DNA of 64,000 bases from Biscogniauxia marginata (Eukaryota; Ascomycota; Sordariomycetes; Xylariales; Xylariaceae). Of this stretch, positions 16,722 to 29,500 are shown one piece after another. The notes below the pieces were generated by a model that was not told the origin of the DNA, did no database searches, and was given only the letters and a program-made list of their open reading frames with translations. Where the stretch lies: the NCBI GenBank assembly GCA_022695795.1, contig MU404091.1, forward strand, positions 124,001-188,000, given 5' to 3'. Positions within the stretch are counted from its first letter, which is position 1; each line of letters starts with the position of its first letter. The translations under genes were made by a program, and so were the position numbers.

Positions 16722-17789
16722 TCACTTTCCGAGCTCCACGCGTTGGTACGCTCGGAAACGGTCCTCTAGACATGAACATTTGCTTCTGTAAGAAAGCATT
16801 AGTACATTTAGCTGACGTTCGAGTTCGTCGTCGTGCAACGGCACTGTTGAATCTATTAGCTTGGCCTGCTCGACAAACTTGTTCGGATGGTTTGGCAACG
16901 GTCTCGACTCCCGCTGCAACTGCTTCACCGTCTTTGAGCAGGGCTAGGGTAGCAATATTCGAGTTCAGTATTGGCCCAATTTTTACCCTGTACAACCTAG
17001 GCCTTCGCCTAGTGGGAAGCAAGGGGAAGCCTTGTAATCTTCAGGGAGCCTCGGGAAACCCTCATGCATCTCCTGTTGGTAATTTTGGGCGACTAGTGTA
17101 GCTTTTGATGAAAGACGTCTCCAGCCATCAAATGAGATAAGCTCGGGAAAGAAAGCCCACTGGGTTAGCATTTTGGGACCTCAAGCCATGTGCAACGACA
17201 TAATCATCTGCAATAGAGGCGCCGTGGCGGCTGATAGATGCAGCCCAGGCCGAAATGTAAGGGGGTCGCCCTCTGTTGGTACCATACATAAGTCTCACCA
17301 CCACGACGCAATCTGGGTTCGTAGGGCTCTGTTGTGGGGAAAATGTGACAAAGAGCGTCATTTCTCACCCGCAAAGATCTTGATTTAATGTATTTCATGT
17401 ATATGATGATGTTGGCAGATATTGATAGCCGACCATGGTGGAGTGTCGAAACTACCTAACCCTAATTGACGCCACAAGTTTGCTTAAAGTCATATGAAAG
17501 TCGCGTGTATAGGACAAAACAAGGTTTATCGGGCCTTCAGGAGGTATCTCTCGACAAAGATCGTAGCGATGTCGGTTGCAAGATACACCAGAGCAAGGTG
17601 TCTTTCAAGAACCGATCGATGTTGGACACGGTCTTGCTCCCTGGTTTGAGACAGACAGAATAGTCTGGTAGATAATCGCCTAGTGCTGCAAGCTGCCTGT
17701 AATCGAGGCAATAGCCTTTTCATGACATACTCTCGATATGGCTTCGCTTCGCTGTAGACCTCAGTCTGCAGAGTTTCCCGGATCGTCAT
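16722..17789 (-). pseudogene. Possible decayed minus-strand protein gene
   Basis: Several minus-strand open stretches look more like protein than their surroundings. 17789-17526 has an ATG and contains SEAKPYREYVMKRLLPRLQ, ending FVERYLLKAR. 17171-16983 contains FFPELISFDGWRRLSSKA and LVAQNYQQEMHEGFPRLPED. 16928-16722 contains KLIDSTVPLHDDELERQLNV, LSYRSKCSCLEDRFRAY and a stop. The pieces lie in different frames with stops between them, and I see no consistent set of introns joining them. I do not recognise the family. It may be a relic broken by frameshifts, or a real gene with an exon structure I could not solve, or chance. Low confidence. Confidence 0.3.
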
Positions 17790-20700
17790 CCCCGAGCTAC
17801 CTAGACTACGCCACAGTTTACATTCTCATCGTGAAACCCAGCTCCGGGACTGGGATTGCTTTTTCCGGAATGCTTTTCTTTCTTTCTTTCCTTTTTCCTC
17901 ATCACCCATGTGGTATTAAGTTAAATTTTGCAGGTGGGAACACTTCCAACAACATGGCATCGGTTCCAAGCAAAGGGAGAGTGAGAACGCCAGCCTTTAG
18001 AAAGAGCCTCCTCTGGTTGGCGAGGCCGACCCGACAGGCTGGTTGACAGAAGCCAACCTTGCTGACCGTGCACCCGGGGCGCCGGATGTCAATCCTGAAG
18101 GATGCAAAAAGACCAAAACCGTCATCAAACATTTTAGCCTTAGGTCACGCGTGAGATCCGGAGTAAAGGATGGTGTGAGACAAGGCCTTAATATGGGGCC
18201 GTAGACGCAGATCAGGTCCCCCAAACCACCGTCTGAAATGCTTCGAGAAGAGTTCTGGGTGTAGAAAACTAAGACGGGGCAATATTTGCCTCGAGGCTCG
18301 CGTCAATCACGATCCCCGGACGATGAGGTGGTCTTATCATGCAGCATCTTGACTAACAACTACATCTACTATTCGACCCGGGGGCGGGCGGGGGTTGAGG
18401 CAAGTCTAGACTCGAGCGTGTTATCGTGAATGGTTGACGTCGGGGCTTGCGCGGTTGTCAAGGTGTATGCAGCAGCGGTGGAGTAGAACGAAATTGGCGA
18501 TGCAATTGATGCACTCCTCATGTATTTCGCACGAACGACTTGCTTTTTTCTGAATAGCTGGCCAGGATTGCCCGGGGTGTCTAGCGCAGGCCTTTCTTCC
18601 ACCACACACGCAACACGGCCAGGATCTGAGGATTCATCGGGGCAAGGAAAGGATCACGGCCAGCAGCGATTCGCGGGGCCGAAACGTCTCGGAGACAAAC
18701 TTAACAAGGCAATCCCGGAGAACCCGGCATGTTGCGGTCCCTGCTAGCAGGATGTGTATCGTAGAATAGAGCCAATGGCGAGGCTTGGCATCGTCAGTCA
18801 GTCGCAACGACGGGTTTCAAACATCTCATTAATAACCACTACGACTCTCGATGTTGCAAGAGAGACCCGATCTACGCATGCAGGCATTCGCTATCTCCAT
18901 GTGATGTACCTTACATACCGCTTATAGTTATCGCCATGCCCAAGGGGGTTAGTTGCGGTGGCTGGCTTATAGAGTTGTGTAGTTCGTTGGTTTAGCCACA
19001 TGCAGTTGCGTGTTTATGTATAGGTACCAGACACATGCATAGTCGACCTAATGTGCATATCCATGCTACGTACTCCATATGCATACTTGCAATCTACACT
19101 AGGTAGATAGTCCGATCTCTCACACACCGGAAGGATGCAAGAGGCAGATGTCGGTGAGCGCGGCGTGTTTATACTATATCGACTTATAGCGTGCGTCAAG
19201 TGAGGTGAAAGATTGCGAGCATGCGTGTCTGGCGGCTCCATCGAAGAAGATTGAGAATAGGTAATTATTGAGAGTCGTCCCAGAAGTCGAGCGTTGTTGG
19301 TTGGTAACGGTAACGTGGACGGTGGGGTTGACTAGCCGCTCTACCCAGCGCCAGCTACCGACCTAACCCGACTCCGTAACCTGAAGCTGTCTGTGTGGTG
19401 TCGTTGCTCCAAGAGATGTATTTTGGGTACATGTGCGTGTGTGCGCATCTAGTCACATCCCTATGTAGCTACCTACATACACGTCTTCTCCATACTCCTG
19501 TATACTCTACCCAGTAAGCCACCTAAGCGGCTGACATGCGCACTCGCATTACCCATTCGGCACCTGATATCACCACGTTCGATGATTGGCGCTTGACCGT
19601 CTCTAGTCCCATGGTACGGTGCTAGGTAGTTTGGGGGGTTATGTGCTCAGTTTCTTGCAGATATATATGTCAAAAGAACAAGGACGTCCAAATCTAGATA
19701 GCTTTGCAGACACCGCCATACGGCGCTATTTCCGCCCATGTCGTTTATTCTTTTCCTCGTCACTGACTCTCGGCCGTCTTATGCGAGGGGGGAAAAGAAA
19801 AAAGAAGAAGAAAAAAAAACCTAGCTGCCATCCTTGCTCTTCTGAGTTTCGACCTGCGGGTAGCTCCACGATGGCATGAGGTGACGACTAACCAGAGTAG
19901 CAGAGCTAGACTAGATCCCGAGTGCCGCCCCATCCCTCTTCCCATCTCCATCCAGGAGATCCGTCTCCAAGCGGGCAAGGGTCATAATAAACCACCCCCA
20001 CCTAAACTAGTCTAACCGAGCCTTTAGTGATCTCTACCCGGATTTGAATCGCTCGCCTGCAGTAATCGTTCTGATGAGATGGGGAAGCAAACGGAAATGT
20101 GACCAGTAACCTATCGTGACAGACGGCTCGATAAAGTATATTCGATGCTGCCTCGAGCCAATTGGGGTCTTCGGAGCTTTGCGAACCTGCAGCACGCAAC
20201 GTGAGTGCGTAGCAGTACCTAGTGAGGGATTGCATGTGTTGCTCTCTTCCGTGACGCTTGCAGGGGAGGGGGTGGCATCGCCGATTACTTAGTACGATAT
20301 GTAGCACCCTCAGCTGCGGGAGCAAAATGTAACAGCCAACCTAGACCACTGCATAGGTACGTACATATGTACCGCACTAATAAGTACTATACTACTTTGG
20401 ACATCTTGGGCCTGTTTCGCGCTCGTTACGTATCGGCGCAAATAGATGTATGAAATTGAAGACCCCGGGCACCTAGGATAGACTGTGTTTGGTACTACTG
20501 GAAATGAAGGCTAAACCCGCCTGCTGGGTTTTAGTTGATCTGCATCGCGACGAAGATCTTGGGCCTGAACCTATCCAGGGCAGTTCCCAGGATGCTCGGA
20601 AACTAACGTGGGGTGGTTATACGAAGTACAGAGTACTTCTGACCTGGAGACCTGTCCCGACGGTGTGGGCAGAAGTGGCCCGATGGTGAGAAAAAAAAAA

Positions 20701-21886
20701 GGTGACCTGCTAATATAAGAGAGCATATTAGAGAGCAAACGACGGTTGGTCTCGTGGCATTTTATCGTGAAAGACGAAAAGAAAAGAAAAGAAGAGAGGA
20801 ACAGAAAAGCACTATAGTCGGATCTTGTTTGATTCAACGGGTGCGGACCCTGTGGCTACTAGAGTTATGTGAATTGATGATGCAGTTGAAGAACCGGCAT
20901 GTAATAGTATACGGACTGCAGTATGTATGCGGTATGCGATATGCGTCTCCGCGTGTTACCATTTGCAGTCCCCGATTTGTCTTCATCTTCTACGCAGTCA
21001 TTTTCGTATGTGTGTACATACATGCTTGCGCTGCACGTCCCCCCACCCACGTTTGCTCTCCCTCTATACATGTCCAGGTAGAAATAGTAACTTACCTAGG
21101 TATGTATTGTCAACCCGTCTATAACCCCTCTCGCAGCGTCGATATTTCGGAGGTTAAATTAACCTAGGTAGGTACTTTTGTTACGGGGGGATCTGAAGGG
21201 GGTTATGGCTCTCTATGTCTGTCTCTATGTGTGGCGGTGTCCCGCTAGTTGCGATGGTGTGCACTAAAAGAGTATATCAACTCTGATTGGCCAGTTGCTG
21301 GACTCTTATAACTACATACATAACATTGAAAGCGCTAAGGACATAGCATAATATGAACAGTATAGCTATATCAGAGGTTCGGTATTGACGCAGGGTCTGC
21401 GTCTTCCAGAAATTCCTTGGTTTTGTTTTATATGCGGCAGCATGTCGGTCTCATGGGGGCAATCAAAGCATTGTAAGGTGTAATTACGGCAGCATTCTGA
21501 TAGTATGTATCATCATCATTATTATTATTATCTAACTATATTATTACCACCGCTATACGTTAGAACGAATACAATTAGTGCGAATGTGTAGCGCGCCTGC
21601 AACCGAGTTACATGGCAAGATGGAGAAGGCTCTCCTGCCCTATTTCCCTACCTACTTCCCTACCTACTTCCCAGGCGTATGGGTGCCTTTCTGTCGCGTC
21701 CCCACAAGCACAAGCCTACGGAAATCCCCATCTAGCCCACTAAAAAAAAGTGCAGCCTACGCCTCTCTGCTAATAAGTTAAAGGGTTGGATCCCTTCAAA
21801 ACACTACTCACTAAGCACCCCTTGTCACACACAAGGGGGTTTCCCACACCATGCAAACGTCCAAAACCTTCTACCTTAACGTCTCG

Positions 21887-21970
21887 TTTCCCTCTTTTCT
21901 TCTTTTTCTTCCTTTTTTCTTTTTTTTTTTCCTGTTTCTTTTTCTTTTTTTCTCTTTTCCCCTTCTTTCT
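21887..21970 (+). repeat. Polypyrimidine tract
   Basis: 84 bases that are almost all C and T on the plus strand, with a single G at 21934. Such tracts are common in fungal promoters and leaders and can form unusual DNA structure. Confidence 0.85.
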
Positions 21971-22241
21971 AATCCCCCTCCCCGTCCATTTTGCCTACAG
22001 GAAGGGGGAAGGGTCTGTTACTACTACCCGACTCTCCTGCTCCTAAGCGGCCCGTGGTCGCTGTTCCGGTACCGCTGTCCCGTTAGCGGCGTCTCGATGA
22101 GTTCGATCCTGAACTCATTCTCCTTTTCTGCCTTCGCTCATTCACCCTGCATCCTAACATTTTGCCTCGCTTACTTCGGCTTTTTATAGTATTAAGAGGA
22201 GAGAGATAGAGAGGAGCTGACCTGATCTCTCTCCTGCGTGC

Positions 22242-22339
22242 TGTATGTATGTGGGTGTGTACGCAGCATGTATGTATGTACGTATGTACGAGTAGGCATG
22301 TACGAGTATGTGGGTGGGTGTTTGAGTGAGTGAGTGAGT
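22242..22339. repeat. GTAT/GTAC/GAGT microsatellite cluster
   Basis: About 100 bp of degenerate GTAT, GTAC, GGGT and GAGT tetranucleotide repeats in series, a compound microsatellite. Confidence 0.85.
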
Positions 22340-22899
22340 AGCGTCTGTGTGCACGGCCCCGCGAGTTCGCGATGGCTTCATAGTAGTATGACATCGCCAA
22401 CCTAATGGGTATAATGGACTGTGCCGCATCCGGCTAGGACGACAGTCAAGCACCAGATATCCCAGGTCTCTGGTGACTGATAGGCCCTCTCTCCGGCGGA
22501 GCATACGTTTCCTACAAGTGTAGGACACAACATGGCCGGTACCCTTTCCCCACTGTACCAGCAGCACAAGGTATGGAAATGTATGGATTGGTTGGCAATA
22601 CATCCATGTATGTACTTGATGCCGCCATCCACCCCGGCTTTTGGATATCTTGGAATTGTGTGGATAGACCAGCCTGAAGCCCTTGAGCCCTTTCGCCTTG
22701 CCTGCCCTACCCCTTGAGGTTGAACCCCTCCCAGAACCCACACGGCGTTATTGCTGCTACCTCAGAAGGCCATCTCCAGCTGCAGACGTGTGTGTGTATG
22801 TATGTACGTACTTCCGCACAGGCACCCGGGCTTGCAGACCAACTCATGAGACTTAACACCCTCAGCTTATCGTGGGAACGAGGGGCAGGGATCACGAAA

Positions 22900-24465
22900 T
22901 CTCTCTATTCAATCCTTGCCAGCTGTGCGTGCTTTGGTCCGTCCGTCTCTACCAGACCACGACCATTACACACAGTGTTTTCTCCACAGACCTCGCCTCC
23001 TACTATCTTGAAGATCCGTTTCTTTTTTATTTTACTTTATGTTTTTCTTTTTTTCTTTTTTTCTAAACCCTCGCTGGATTTATTAATGGGGAGCCACGGT
23101 GGTTCTATGAATTGATGGGGGGTTGATTGTGTCGCTGCACTTCCTCTCTGCCTCTTAGTCCTCGGTTCTCCTTGCGGCTAGCTACCTAGCTATTCGAGGA
23201 CGCTGTGAGTTCTTGCTGCTACCGCTCTTATCCTTCCTAGCTATCTGCGCGTGCGTCGTGGAGATCACGAGGTTGTACATACTACTTGCTTCACTTACTT
23301 GGCGCATCACTCAACCTTCGATTTCGTCAAACGGAACTCGTGGGTCCTCGAAAATCGTCGACTACCACCGCCTGGCTCGTAACTTTTTATGGATGCCCAT
23401 TGATTCTCGTTGGTAGCCGCTTCTGCCGATACTACTATCGATTCCACAGTATCTCTATCTATCTCCCTCTCGCCCGTAGCTGCAAGATCCTGAAAAAGAC
23501 CCTTCGCTTCACGAATACCTGCAGACCTTGGACTGCTCCTGCTCCTCTTCTCACACGACCTGAACTGTTCCCGAAGCCGCTACGGAGGGCTAGGTCGAGA
23601 CACCGCACGAACGAGTGGAGAGACTGCTCAACCCGATGTCTCACCTCCTCGGCAATTAAACCTACACTCACACAGCTATCAGGCTCTGACGACTACTATA
23701 TTGGCTTTCTTTGTTCCTCCGGCGGGACCCCATGCTCAGCTTGCTCTAGCTTACAACTTCGTACCAATCTCTTGCGTCCGATTCCTATCTTGTTGCTTGA
23801 TATCCCGTCCGCTCCGACCAGCCCCCCCAAGGAAGCAGGAAGCAGGTTCCCGCAGCCGTGCTTGAACAAAGAAAGACTGTCTCATCTGAAGGCCATAGCC
23901 CTCGATGCGCGTTTTGCTTTCCCGTCCGAATTCTCCACCTCGATAGATCGCTACTGGACTCCCCAGGAGCTCGTTTGGATCTGTCAATACGAAGTACTGT
24001 ACTCTCAATCCCGCCACGACTTGTCTATAGGCCCACCCTTGCACATATATTGGGACTCAGTACACCACACCTGCACTCGACACGACATACGCTAGCTCTG
24101 CAATTCTTCCTTCTGCCTTGCTAAACTCAGACTTACTTGCGAAACGTGAATACCCGCCGCATCAACATAGCCTTCGCAAGTCTCTACTTCGCCATTACCT
24201 ATCTGAGGGTTGTCCTACAGGATCTGTTCATGAGATATATCAAGACACGGCAGCAAGTACGGAGACCATCGACACGGCGAGAGGTTAGAGCTACAGTCAT
24301 CAAAATATTCACATGCATGTGATAAGCTGACACGGTTGTTAGTGAGGCGGCTCTGTTGGCTAACAAGTCATCCATATCTCTTAACAAGCCCTAAAGTATC
24401 GCAGTCTTTGGGGAACAACTAGCCTACTCAATATTCTCTCCCTCTTACAGTGAAATATCACAAAT
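22900..24465 (+). promoter_or_regulatory. Probable promoter and long 5' leader of the DUF2841 gene
   Basis: Sequence upstream of the ATG at 24466 turns pyrimidine-rich from about 23.0 kb, as in fungal transcription start regions. It ends in a strong acceptor-like stretch (CTCTCCCTCTTACAG, ending at 24450) only 15 bases before the ATG, pointing to a 5'UTR intron. A 269-codon open frame at 23286-24095 has no recognisable domain, low-complexity Ser/Pro/Leu content and a non-ATG opening codon, so I treat it as leader rather than as a gene. The transcription start and intron donor cannot be fixed by eye. Confidence 0.45.
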
Positions 24466-26504
24466 ATGGTGAACGCCAACCAACCTAGGGATCATTTCCC
24501 ACCCCGCGCACCGTACTGGCCTCCAGACAGATTTGCTATGGAGCAACTCCCAGATGATGGCCGATTTACCGAATCACAGGACGTTCGGAGACCGCCTATG
24601 GTGAGCTAGCTTGTGTTTCTCATCCATCAAGTTGATACTAAGTAATACACAGGGTATCGATAAAGCTCTACGAGAATGTTGCCACCTTCCGGGCAAATTC
24701 TACTTCGTCGTGGTCATTGGTCACGACGGCAGGCCCCGTATCTTGTCAACTCCACCTCTCCCACCACATACCAATGTCGAAAGTTTCCTGGACCTTGATA
24801 GGTTGACTCGCGAGGCACATCGTGCCCAGTCGGGTAAGTAATTCCATTTGCAGCTGGCAAGGCGAGCAAAGTCTACATTGAACTAAAGAGTTGAACTTAG
24901 CAACGAGTACCTCGTTTGAAGAACCGGAACTCGGCCTTGACTCAGACATGAACCGATACCCCCTGGAAAGCGGCAGACGATGGACTCAGGATCGACGATA
25001 TGGCCAGGCCCTGGCGGTGGATAACTTTGAGGATGATGGGAACTATCCGACCCGGAAGCGGCAAAGAGGCGGAGTGGTACGACGTACTGCAGACACTTTT
25101 GACGACCAGCCCCCGGTTTCCTCCAGTTCGTCGAAAAGAGGCATTACAGTTAGTGATGAAAAGGAATTGTGGGCCTTTTATGAGCAACGGTTCAAAAATA
25201 TTCAGCAGTCCGCATGTAAGCTGATCGCGAAGGCATGGGTGAAAGCAGTAGAACCGAAAAAACAATCTACCCATCCATATACCGGTAGTGACGAAAAGGC
25301 CCCTGACTGGTGGCCGAAACCCTGGGGGCCAACCAAAGATGAGAGAGTCCGGCACAAGGAGCCGGATCATCTTTACAAACGCGGTAAGTTGGATATGCTA
25401 GCTAAGTGGAAATCCTACTGACTCACGTATTCTAGAACGCGTTTATCTACTCAACCACATTCTCCGGATGATCGTGGAGCCTACTCACAAGCAGCACCAG
25501 TCGATCCAGAAGCTTAATCTGAATGTAAGCCAGTTGGAAGAAATAACAAACGAGGCTCTGTCTTCGTTTTTCACGGACAAGGACAACCCGAGCAATATGA
25601 TGAAGAAGCCGTACTTGAAGGAAATTTTTAGAGTAGCTCGAGTCGAGGAACGGTACAAAGATGGTCAAATTGGTGCGAAATGATTATCCATCGCTATCCC
25701 GGGGATGTCGCTAATTTGAATACAGATCCGACTACAACTGTTTTTGTCATGTCGGATGACCGGCTAAGTCAAGGTTACATGTCAGATACCGAGGAGTTGG
25801 GTCCCATAAGAGACGACAACACCGATCAGAATCCAACGCCGATATCTTCGAGTGCATCGCCTCAAAGAGCTAATCAGCAACAATCCTTGATCCCACAAAC
25901 ACAGAGCACCGATCAGAGCCCAAGTCACCTGCCAGGAGACAATTTTGCCGGAGAAATGCCAGTTCGTGGGACTCAATATTCACACCAAGTCCTCGGCTCA
26001 GAGATAGGCGCAGAACGGCCAGGCTATGTGGAAGGACCTAATATCGCTAGTCAACCATCATTGCACCCGAGCAACAACATGGGCCTCCATGATATTTATC
26101 CTCCCCAACATGAATCTAGCAGGAGATCTTCGATGTATACTTCGCCATCCGACTTTGCGAGTCCAGCAACACCAAGTTTATACCCCCAATGGCAAAGTTC
26201 AGCAGCGCCCAGCAGCTCGTCACTGTACACATTTCCTCCCCAAACAGCCAGCGCTCATCCCCCGTTTGTTGGCCAACCCGGGGTCCCGATGGCCCAGAAC
26301 CAACAGTATATGGGGGGAGCTTTTGATGGCCTGGCAAGGGGCTCCCATGATGCACATCCTGGGAATGTGTTCCGACCCGGTGGCGTCAGCCAAAGCCCTA
26401 TTCCTCATCAATCAGGCTACACAAACTATATGCCACAAGAAGCCGGTTCCATCTCGGCGTCGAGTGAAAAGGTTGAAAGTCTTGCACGACATCCCACGCA
26501 CTAG
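24466..26504 (+). CDS. DUF2841 / YDR124W-like helical-domain protein
   Basis: Exons 24466-24600, 24653-24833, 24901-25383, 25436-25672 and 25726-26504, with introns of 52, 67, 52, 52 and 53 bp class and all in phase, give about 604 aa. An N-terminal part (GKFYFVVVIGHDGRPR) is followed by a basic RKRQR patch near residue 157, a probable nuclear signal. A helical block at about 188-340 (KELWAFYEQRFKNIQQ, WWPKPWGPTKDERVRHKEP, HLYKRERVYLLNHILRMI) is followed by a Pro/Gln/Ser-rich disordered tail. The helical block matches what I remember of the fungal domain named for the A. fumigatus hrmA-associated cluster protein and yeast YDR124W. Its biochemical role is not established; nuclear or regulatory function is inferred. 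The gene stands alone between two gene deserts, with 12 kb of noncoding DNA upstream. The ATG is the first in frame after an apparent 5'UTR acceptor. Confidence 0.82.
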
Positions 26505-29500
26505 CGACAGGGCTTTGGCATCCCCAGTTGTGCTATAAATGGTGTCACATCTATGTTTCCGGAGTGAAAATACCACAGGCAGCAACACATGATGGGCTGC
26601 GGAGTGAATGGGTTTATGCATCGAGCTCCGTGCGAATCCACCAGGATTCCTCACAAGATGGCGACCACGAACTCTACATATATTAGCGACTTGCTTGGGA
26701 CTAGACTGTCTAGTACATTTCCGCCGATAATCTATCAACGGGCTTAGTATTTCAAGCACGTCGAAACTGAATTGGTAGCGTCAAACTCGCTCTCTTCTGA
26801 TCAATATCTAGAAGATTTGGTGTTGTCTTTTATTGCTCACGCGATTCACATAAGCTTATGTTATTCGTGGGTGCTATAGACTCGGGAGGTAACACCAGAA
26901 AAGAAGAATACTGGCAAGTGGTTGAGTGGCAATCTACTTTTAACCATTTCTTCTCCGGTAACAAACATACCTATTTACGAGCTTGTATTTTTCTCTTTGC
27001 CTCGCGTGTTTTTGTCATCATTTGGCAGCTATCAAGCCTGCGAGTCACTTCACGAAGCAAATGAGAAACGGGGGAAAGAAAGACGAAGGAATAGAAAGAA
27101 AATAGTGACGACGGAGCATTACACGGCAGCAGATTCTCGACGGTGGCTTCGTGCTTCTCGCAAACTGATACCACGATTTCAGATGGGCTACACTTGATTG
27201 CATAGCTGGCGCTATAATATGTTTTTGCACGAAGTCGAGACAACCCCATGGTGGCCCTTTGTCCTTTGTTTCATCATGTTGGACTTCATCTCCCTGTTCT
27301 TCATCACATGGCGAGGTAGACGAAGAAAGCATTTGCCCCGGCGAGGGTTTTAGGTTTTGGCGGTTAGGTTTTTGCTTTTGTTCTCTACGCTGCAAATCCC
27401 GGGCAGGGTTTTTTTTGAGGGTTTATTTTTTCTTTAATTTCACTTTTGATTCTCGTATGGATACGATCATGTTTTTCCCCATCACTGTTTTATTGTTTTG
27501 GTTGTTATGCCGGATACCGGATGATTTACACGTGGTGATTTGCCTTATTCCTCTACGGGCGTCTCAATTGGATAAGGGTCAGACAAAGGGAAGTAGATCC
27601 GGCGAGAAGGGAGACTCGCTCAAGGGCATCGTCTGGTGGACAGATTGCTGTACGTGGCTCAATCAAAGGAGAAAAAATACGCGGGTCATTCAGTGGGCAG
27701 AAGGGATTGCGGTGATGCTGGGGCAAACGGGGCAAGGGGGCAAGGGGGATTATGGTCGCCATATGCGGCATCACATATTACTAGGAGTTAATTGAAGACG
27801 AGTGTGCAGTTAGAACGAGCAGGACCTTGCTTTGCTTGGTCTTGATACTTCGGTCTACTTCTGGACACCGTGAGCTAAACAGTGCCCACGCTCTAGATGA
27901 AGACATGACAAAATCTCGAATCCATCATGCATGTGTGTGTTTGTATCTGATATTGACAAGGCTGTAGTTCACGCAGGATATTTTTTCGTACATATCCAGT
28001 CCGTCTGTCACATGCGTTTCTTCAAAGCCACCTACAGGCATTGCAGGCTGGCAGGCAAACAAGCTCCATCGACAACACCGAGCTAAAGAATCGTGTGCTA
28101 CATGATAAGTGACGATGCTGCATAGGGGCCCTATTTGTTGACTGCACTGTATGCGGTAGATCGTCCCAAACGTGCGTCTCATGACGCCGGACGGCTATGT
28201 AGATGCAACATCTACCTGTCTCTCTCCGTTTTCTCAATCTAGATTAAATTAGATCTGGATCGTCATATCTTGTAAGATCACGCGTTGATGGAGAGCATGA
28301 AGTGTTACATAGCTCTATAATCATAAGGAACGCGACACCCGATTACCCGGTATTCCTACCTCTAGGATCGGGGATTTCTTCAAACTACCTAGGCAAGTTT
28401 TCTACTATGTATTCTGTATTTCGTTATGCGAATGGATAGCCACATTCAAACCCTAGCAACAAACCCCCACGCGCCCTCTCTATTCCCCGTCCTCATACTC
28501 ACCCTGTATGTAGATTTGTATCCACCACGCATATTGTCTCCGAAGAGGGAACGAACGTTCATCAATATACACTAGACAGCCGGGAAGATACATACGATGT
28601 TTAGTCGGGTCCACTTTCATGCTACTTACCTGAAATAGCCAAATATTACTACTTCGGCCCACTCTCTATAGAGACAGCGGAGAACAAGACTTCAACGTTC
28701 CAGCCTCTCTGGATCTCCAATTCACCCCAGACAGATTTAGATATACGAGGACATAGATTCAGAGACTGTACTAGAACCGGGTAACTCGGTGCCTCTTTGG
28801 GGGCGTTTGGTGGCCGCCCCCTTGTTGATATCACACGAGCTTTGATAGGCCCGTTTTACCTGTGCACACACACACACTTACTTCGCATAAGATGGGAAAA
28901 TGTTACACATCACATTTCAGAATTTAGGTAATTTGCTTTCGAAATGGTAGAAGCATGAGCATCACCATGACAAAATAGCAGTCAAATGACGGGCCTCCTC
29001 TCCACAACGAGCTCGTACAACCGTGAAAAGGGGGGGGAGAGTTATCCCTTCTATCAACCAGCTTAGGCTAGCCAGCTAGCTAGAGAGATGGGCAAGGAAG
29101 ATCGAAACCCAGAAGAAGGAAAAAAAACAGGGCGAAGCATCCAAGAATTTTTTTCAGCCAGTCAATAGATGGGATCGACGAAAGACAGCGCCCGGAAATT
29201 TTACTATCTTTGTTCATCATAGCCTTCCAGCTCCAGCTCCAGTATTAGGTCATCCGATTATCCGTCGACGCAGGGTCTGTCTATCACCATGTAGATCTAG
29301 ATCCCCCTTTCCCTGTTTTTGTTGTCCCCTTTCTCTCCGTGCGTGTGTGTCTCTCTCCCACAAACTCCTGTTTCTCTGTGGGCATGGACAGATCTGGTCA
29401 CAGCATAAGGGCGAATCGGTAACAGACGATCCCTGACAGGTCGTATCTACTACTGTCGATGGCTGCTGCCTATCCCAGACGGAGGATTTTCTTTTTTTGC

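Larger units (their letters stand above)
12265..24465. other. 12.2-kb gene-poor region
   Basis: No intact gene can be supported. Open frames are short, lack family motifs, and mostly fall in low-complexity sequence. The region holds pyrimidine-rich tracts, poly-G/C runs, CA, TG and ACAT microsatellites, and four ACCTAGGT palindromes (12912, 13903, 21094, 21162). A possibly decayed minus-strand gene lies at 16722-17789. The 3' part from about 22.9 kb resembles a long transcribed leader for the DUF2841 gene. No tRNA cloverleaf was found by eye. Such large upstream spaces are known in filamentous fungi ahead of developmental regulators; that link is inference here. Confidence 0.65.

Noticed and set aside
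17446..17466. CTAACCCTAA resembling telomere repeat
   Set aside because: A single unit and a half, no array; chance occurrence.
23286..24095. 269-codon plus-strand open frame before the DUF2841 gene
   Set aside because: Opens with a non-ATG codon; composition is that of a pyrimidine-rich leader read through (Ser, Leu, Pro, Arg); no recognisable domain. Treated as 5' leader.
27259..27795. 178-codon plus-strand frame after the DUF2841 gene
   Set aside because: Cys/Phe-rich and unpatterned; no motif; probably chance or 3' flank.
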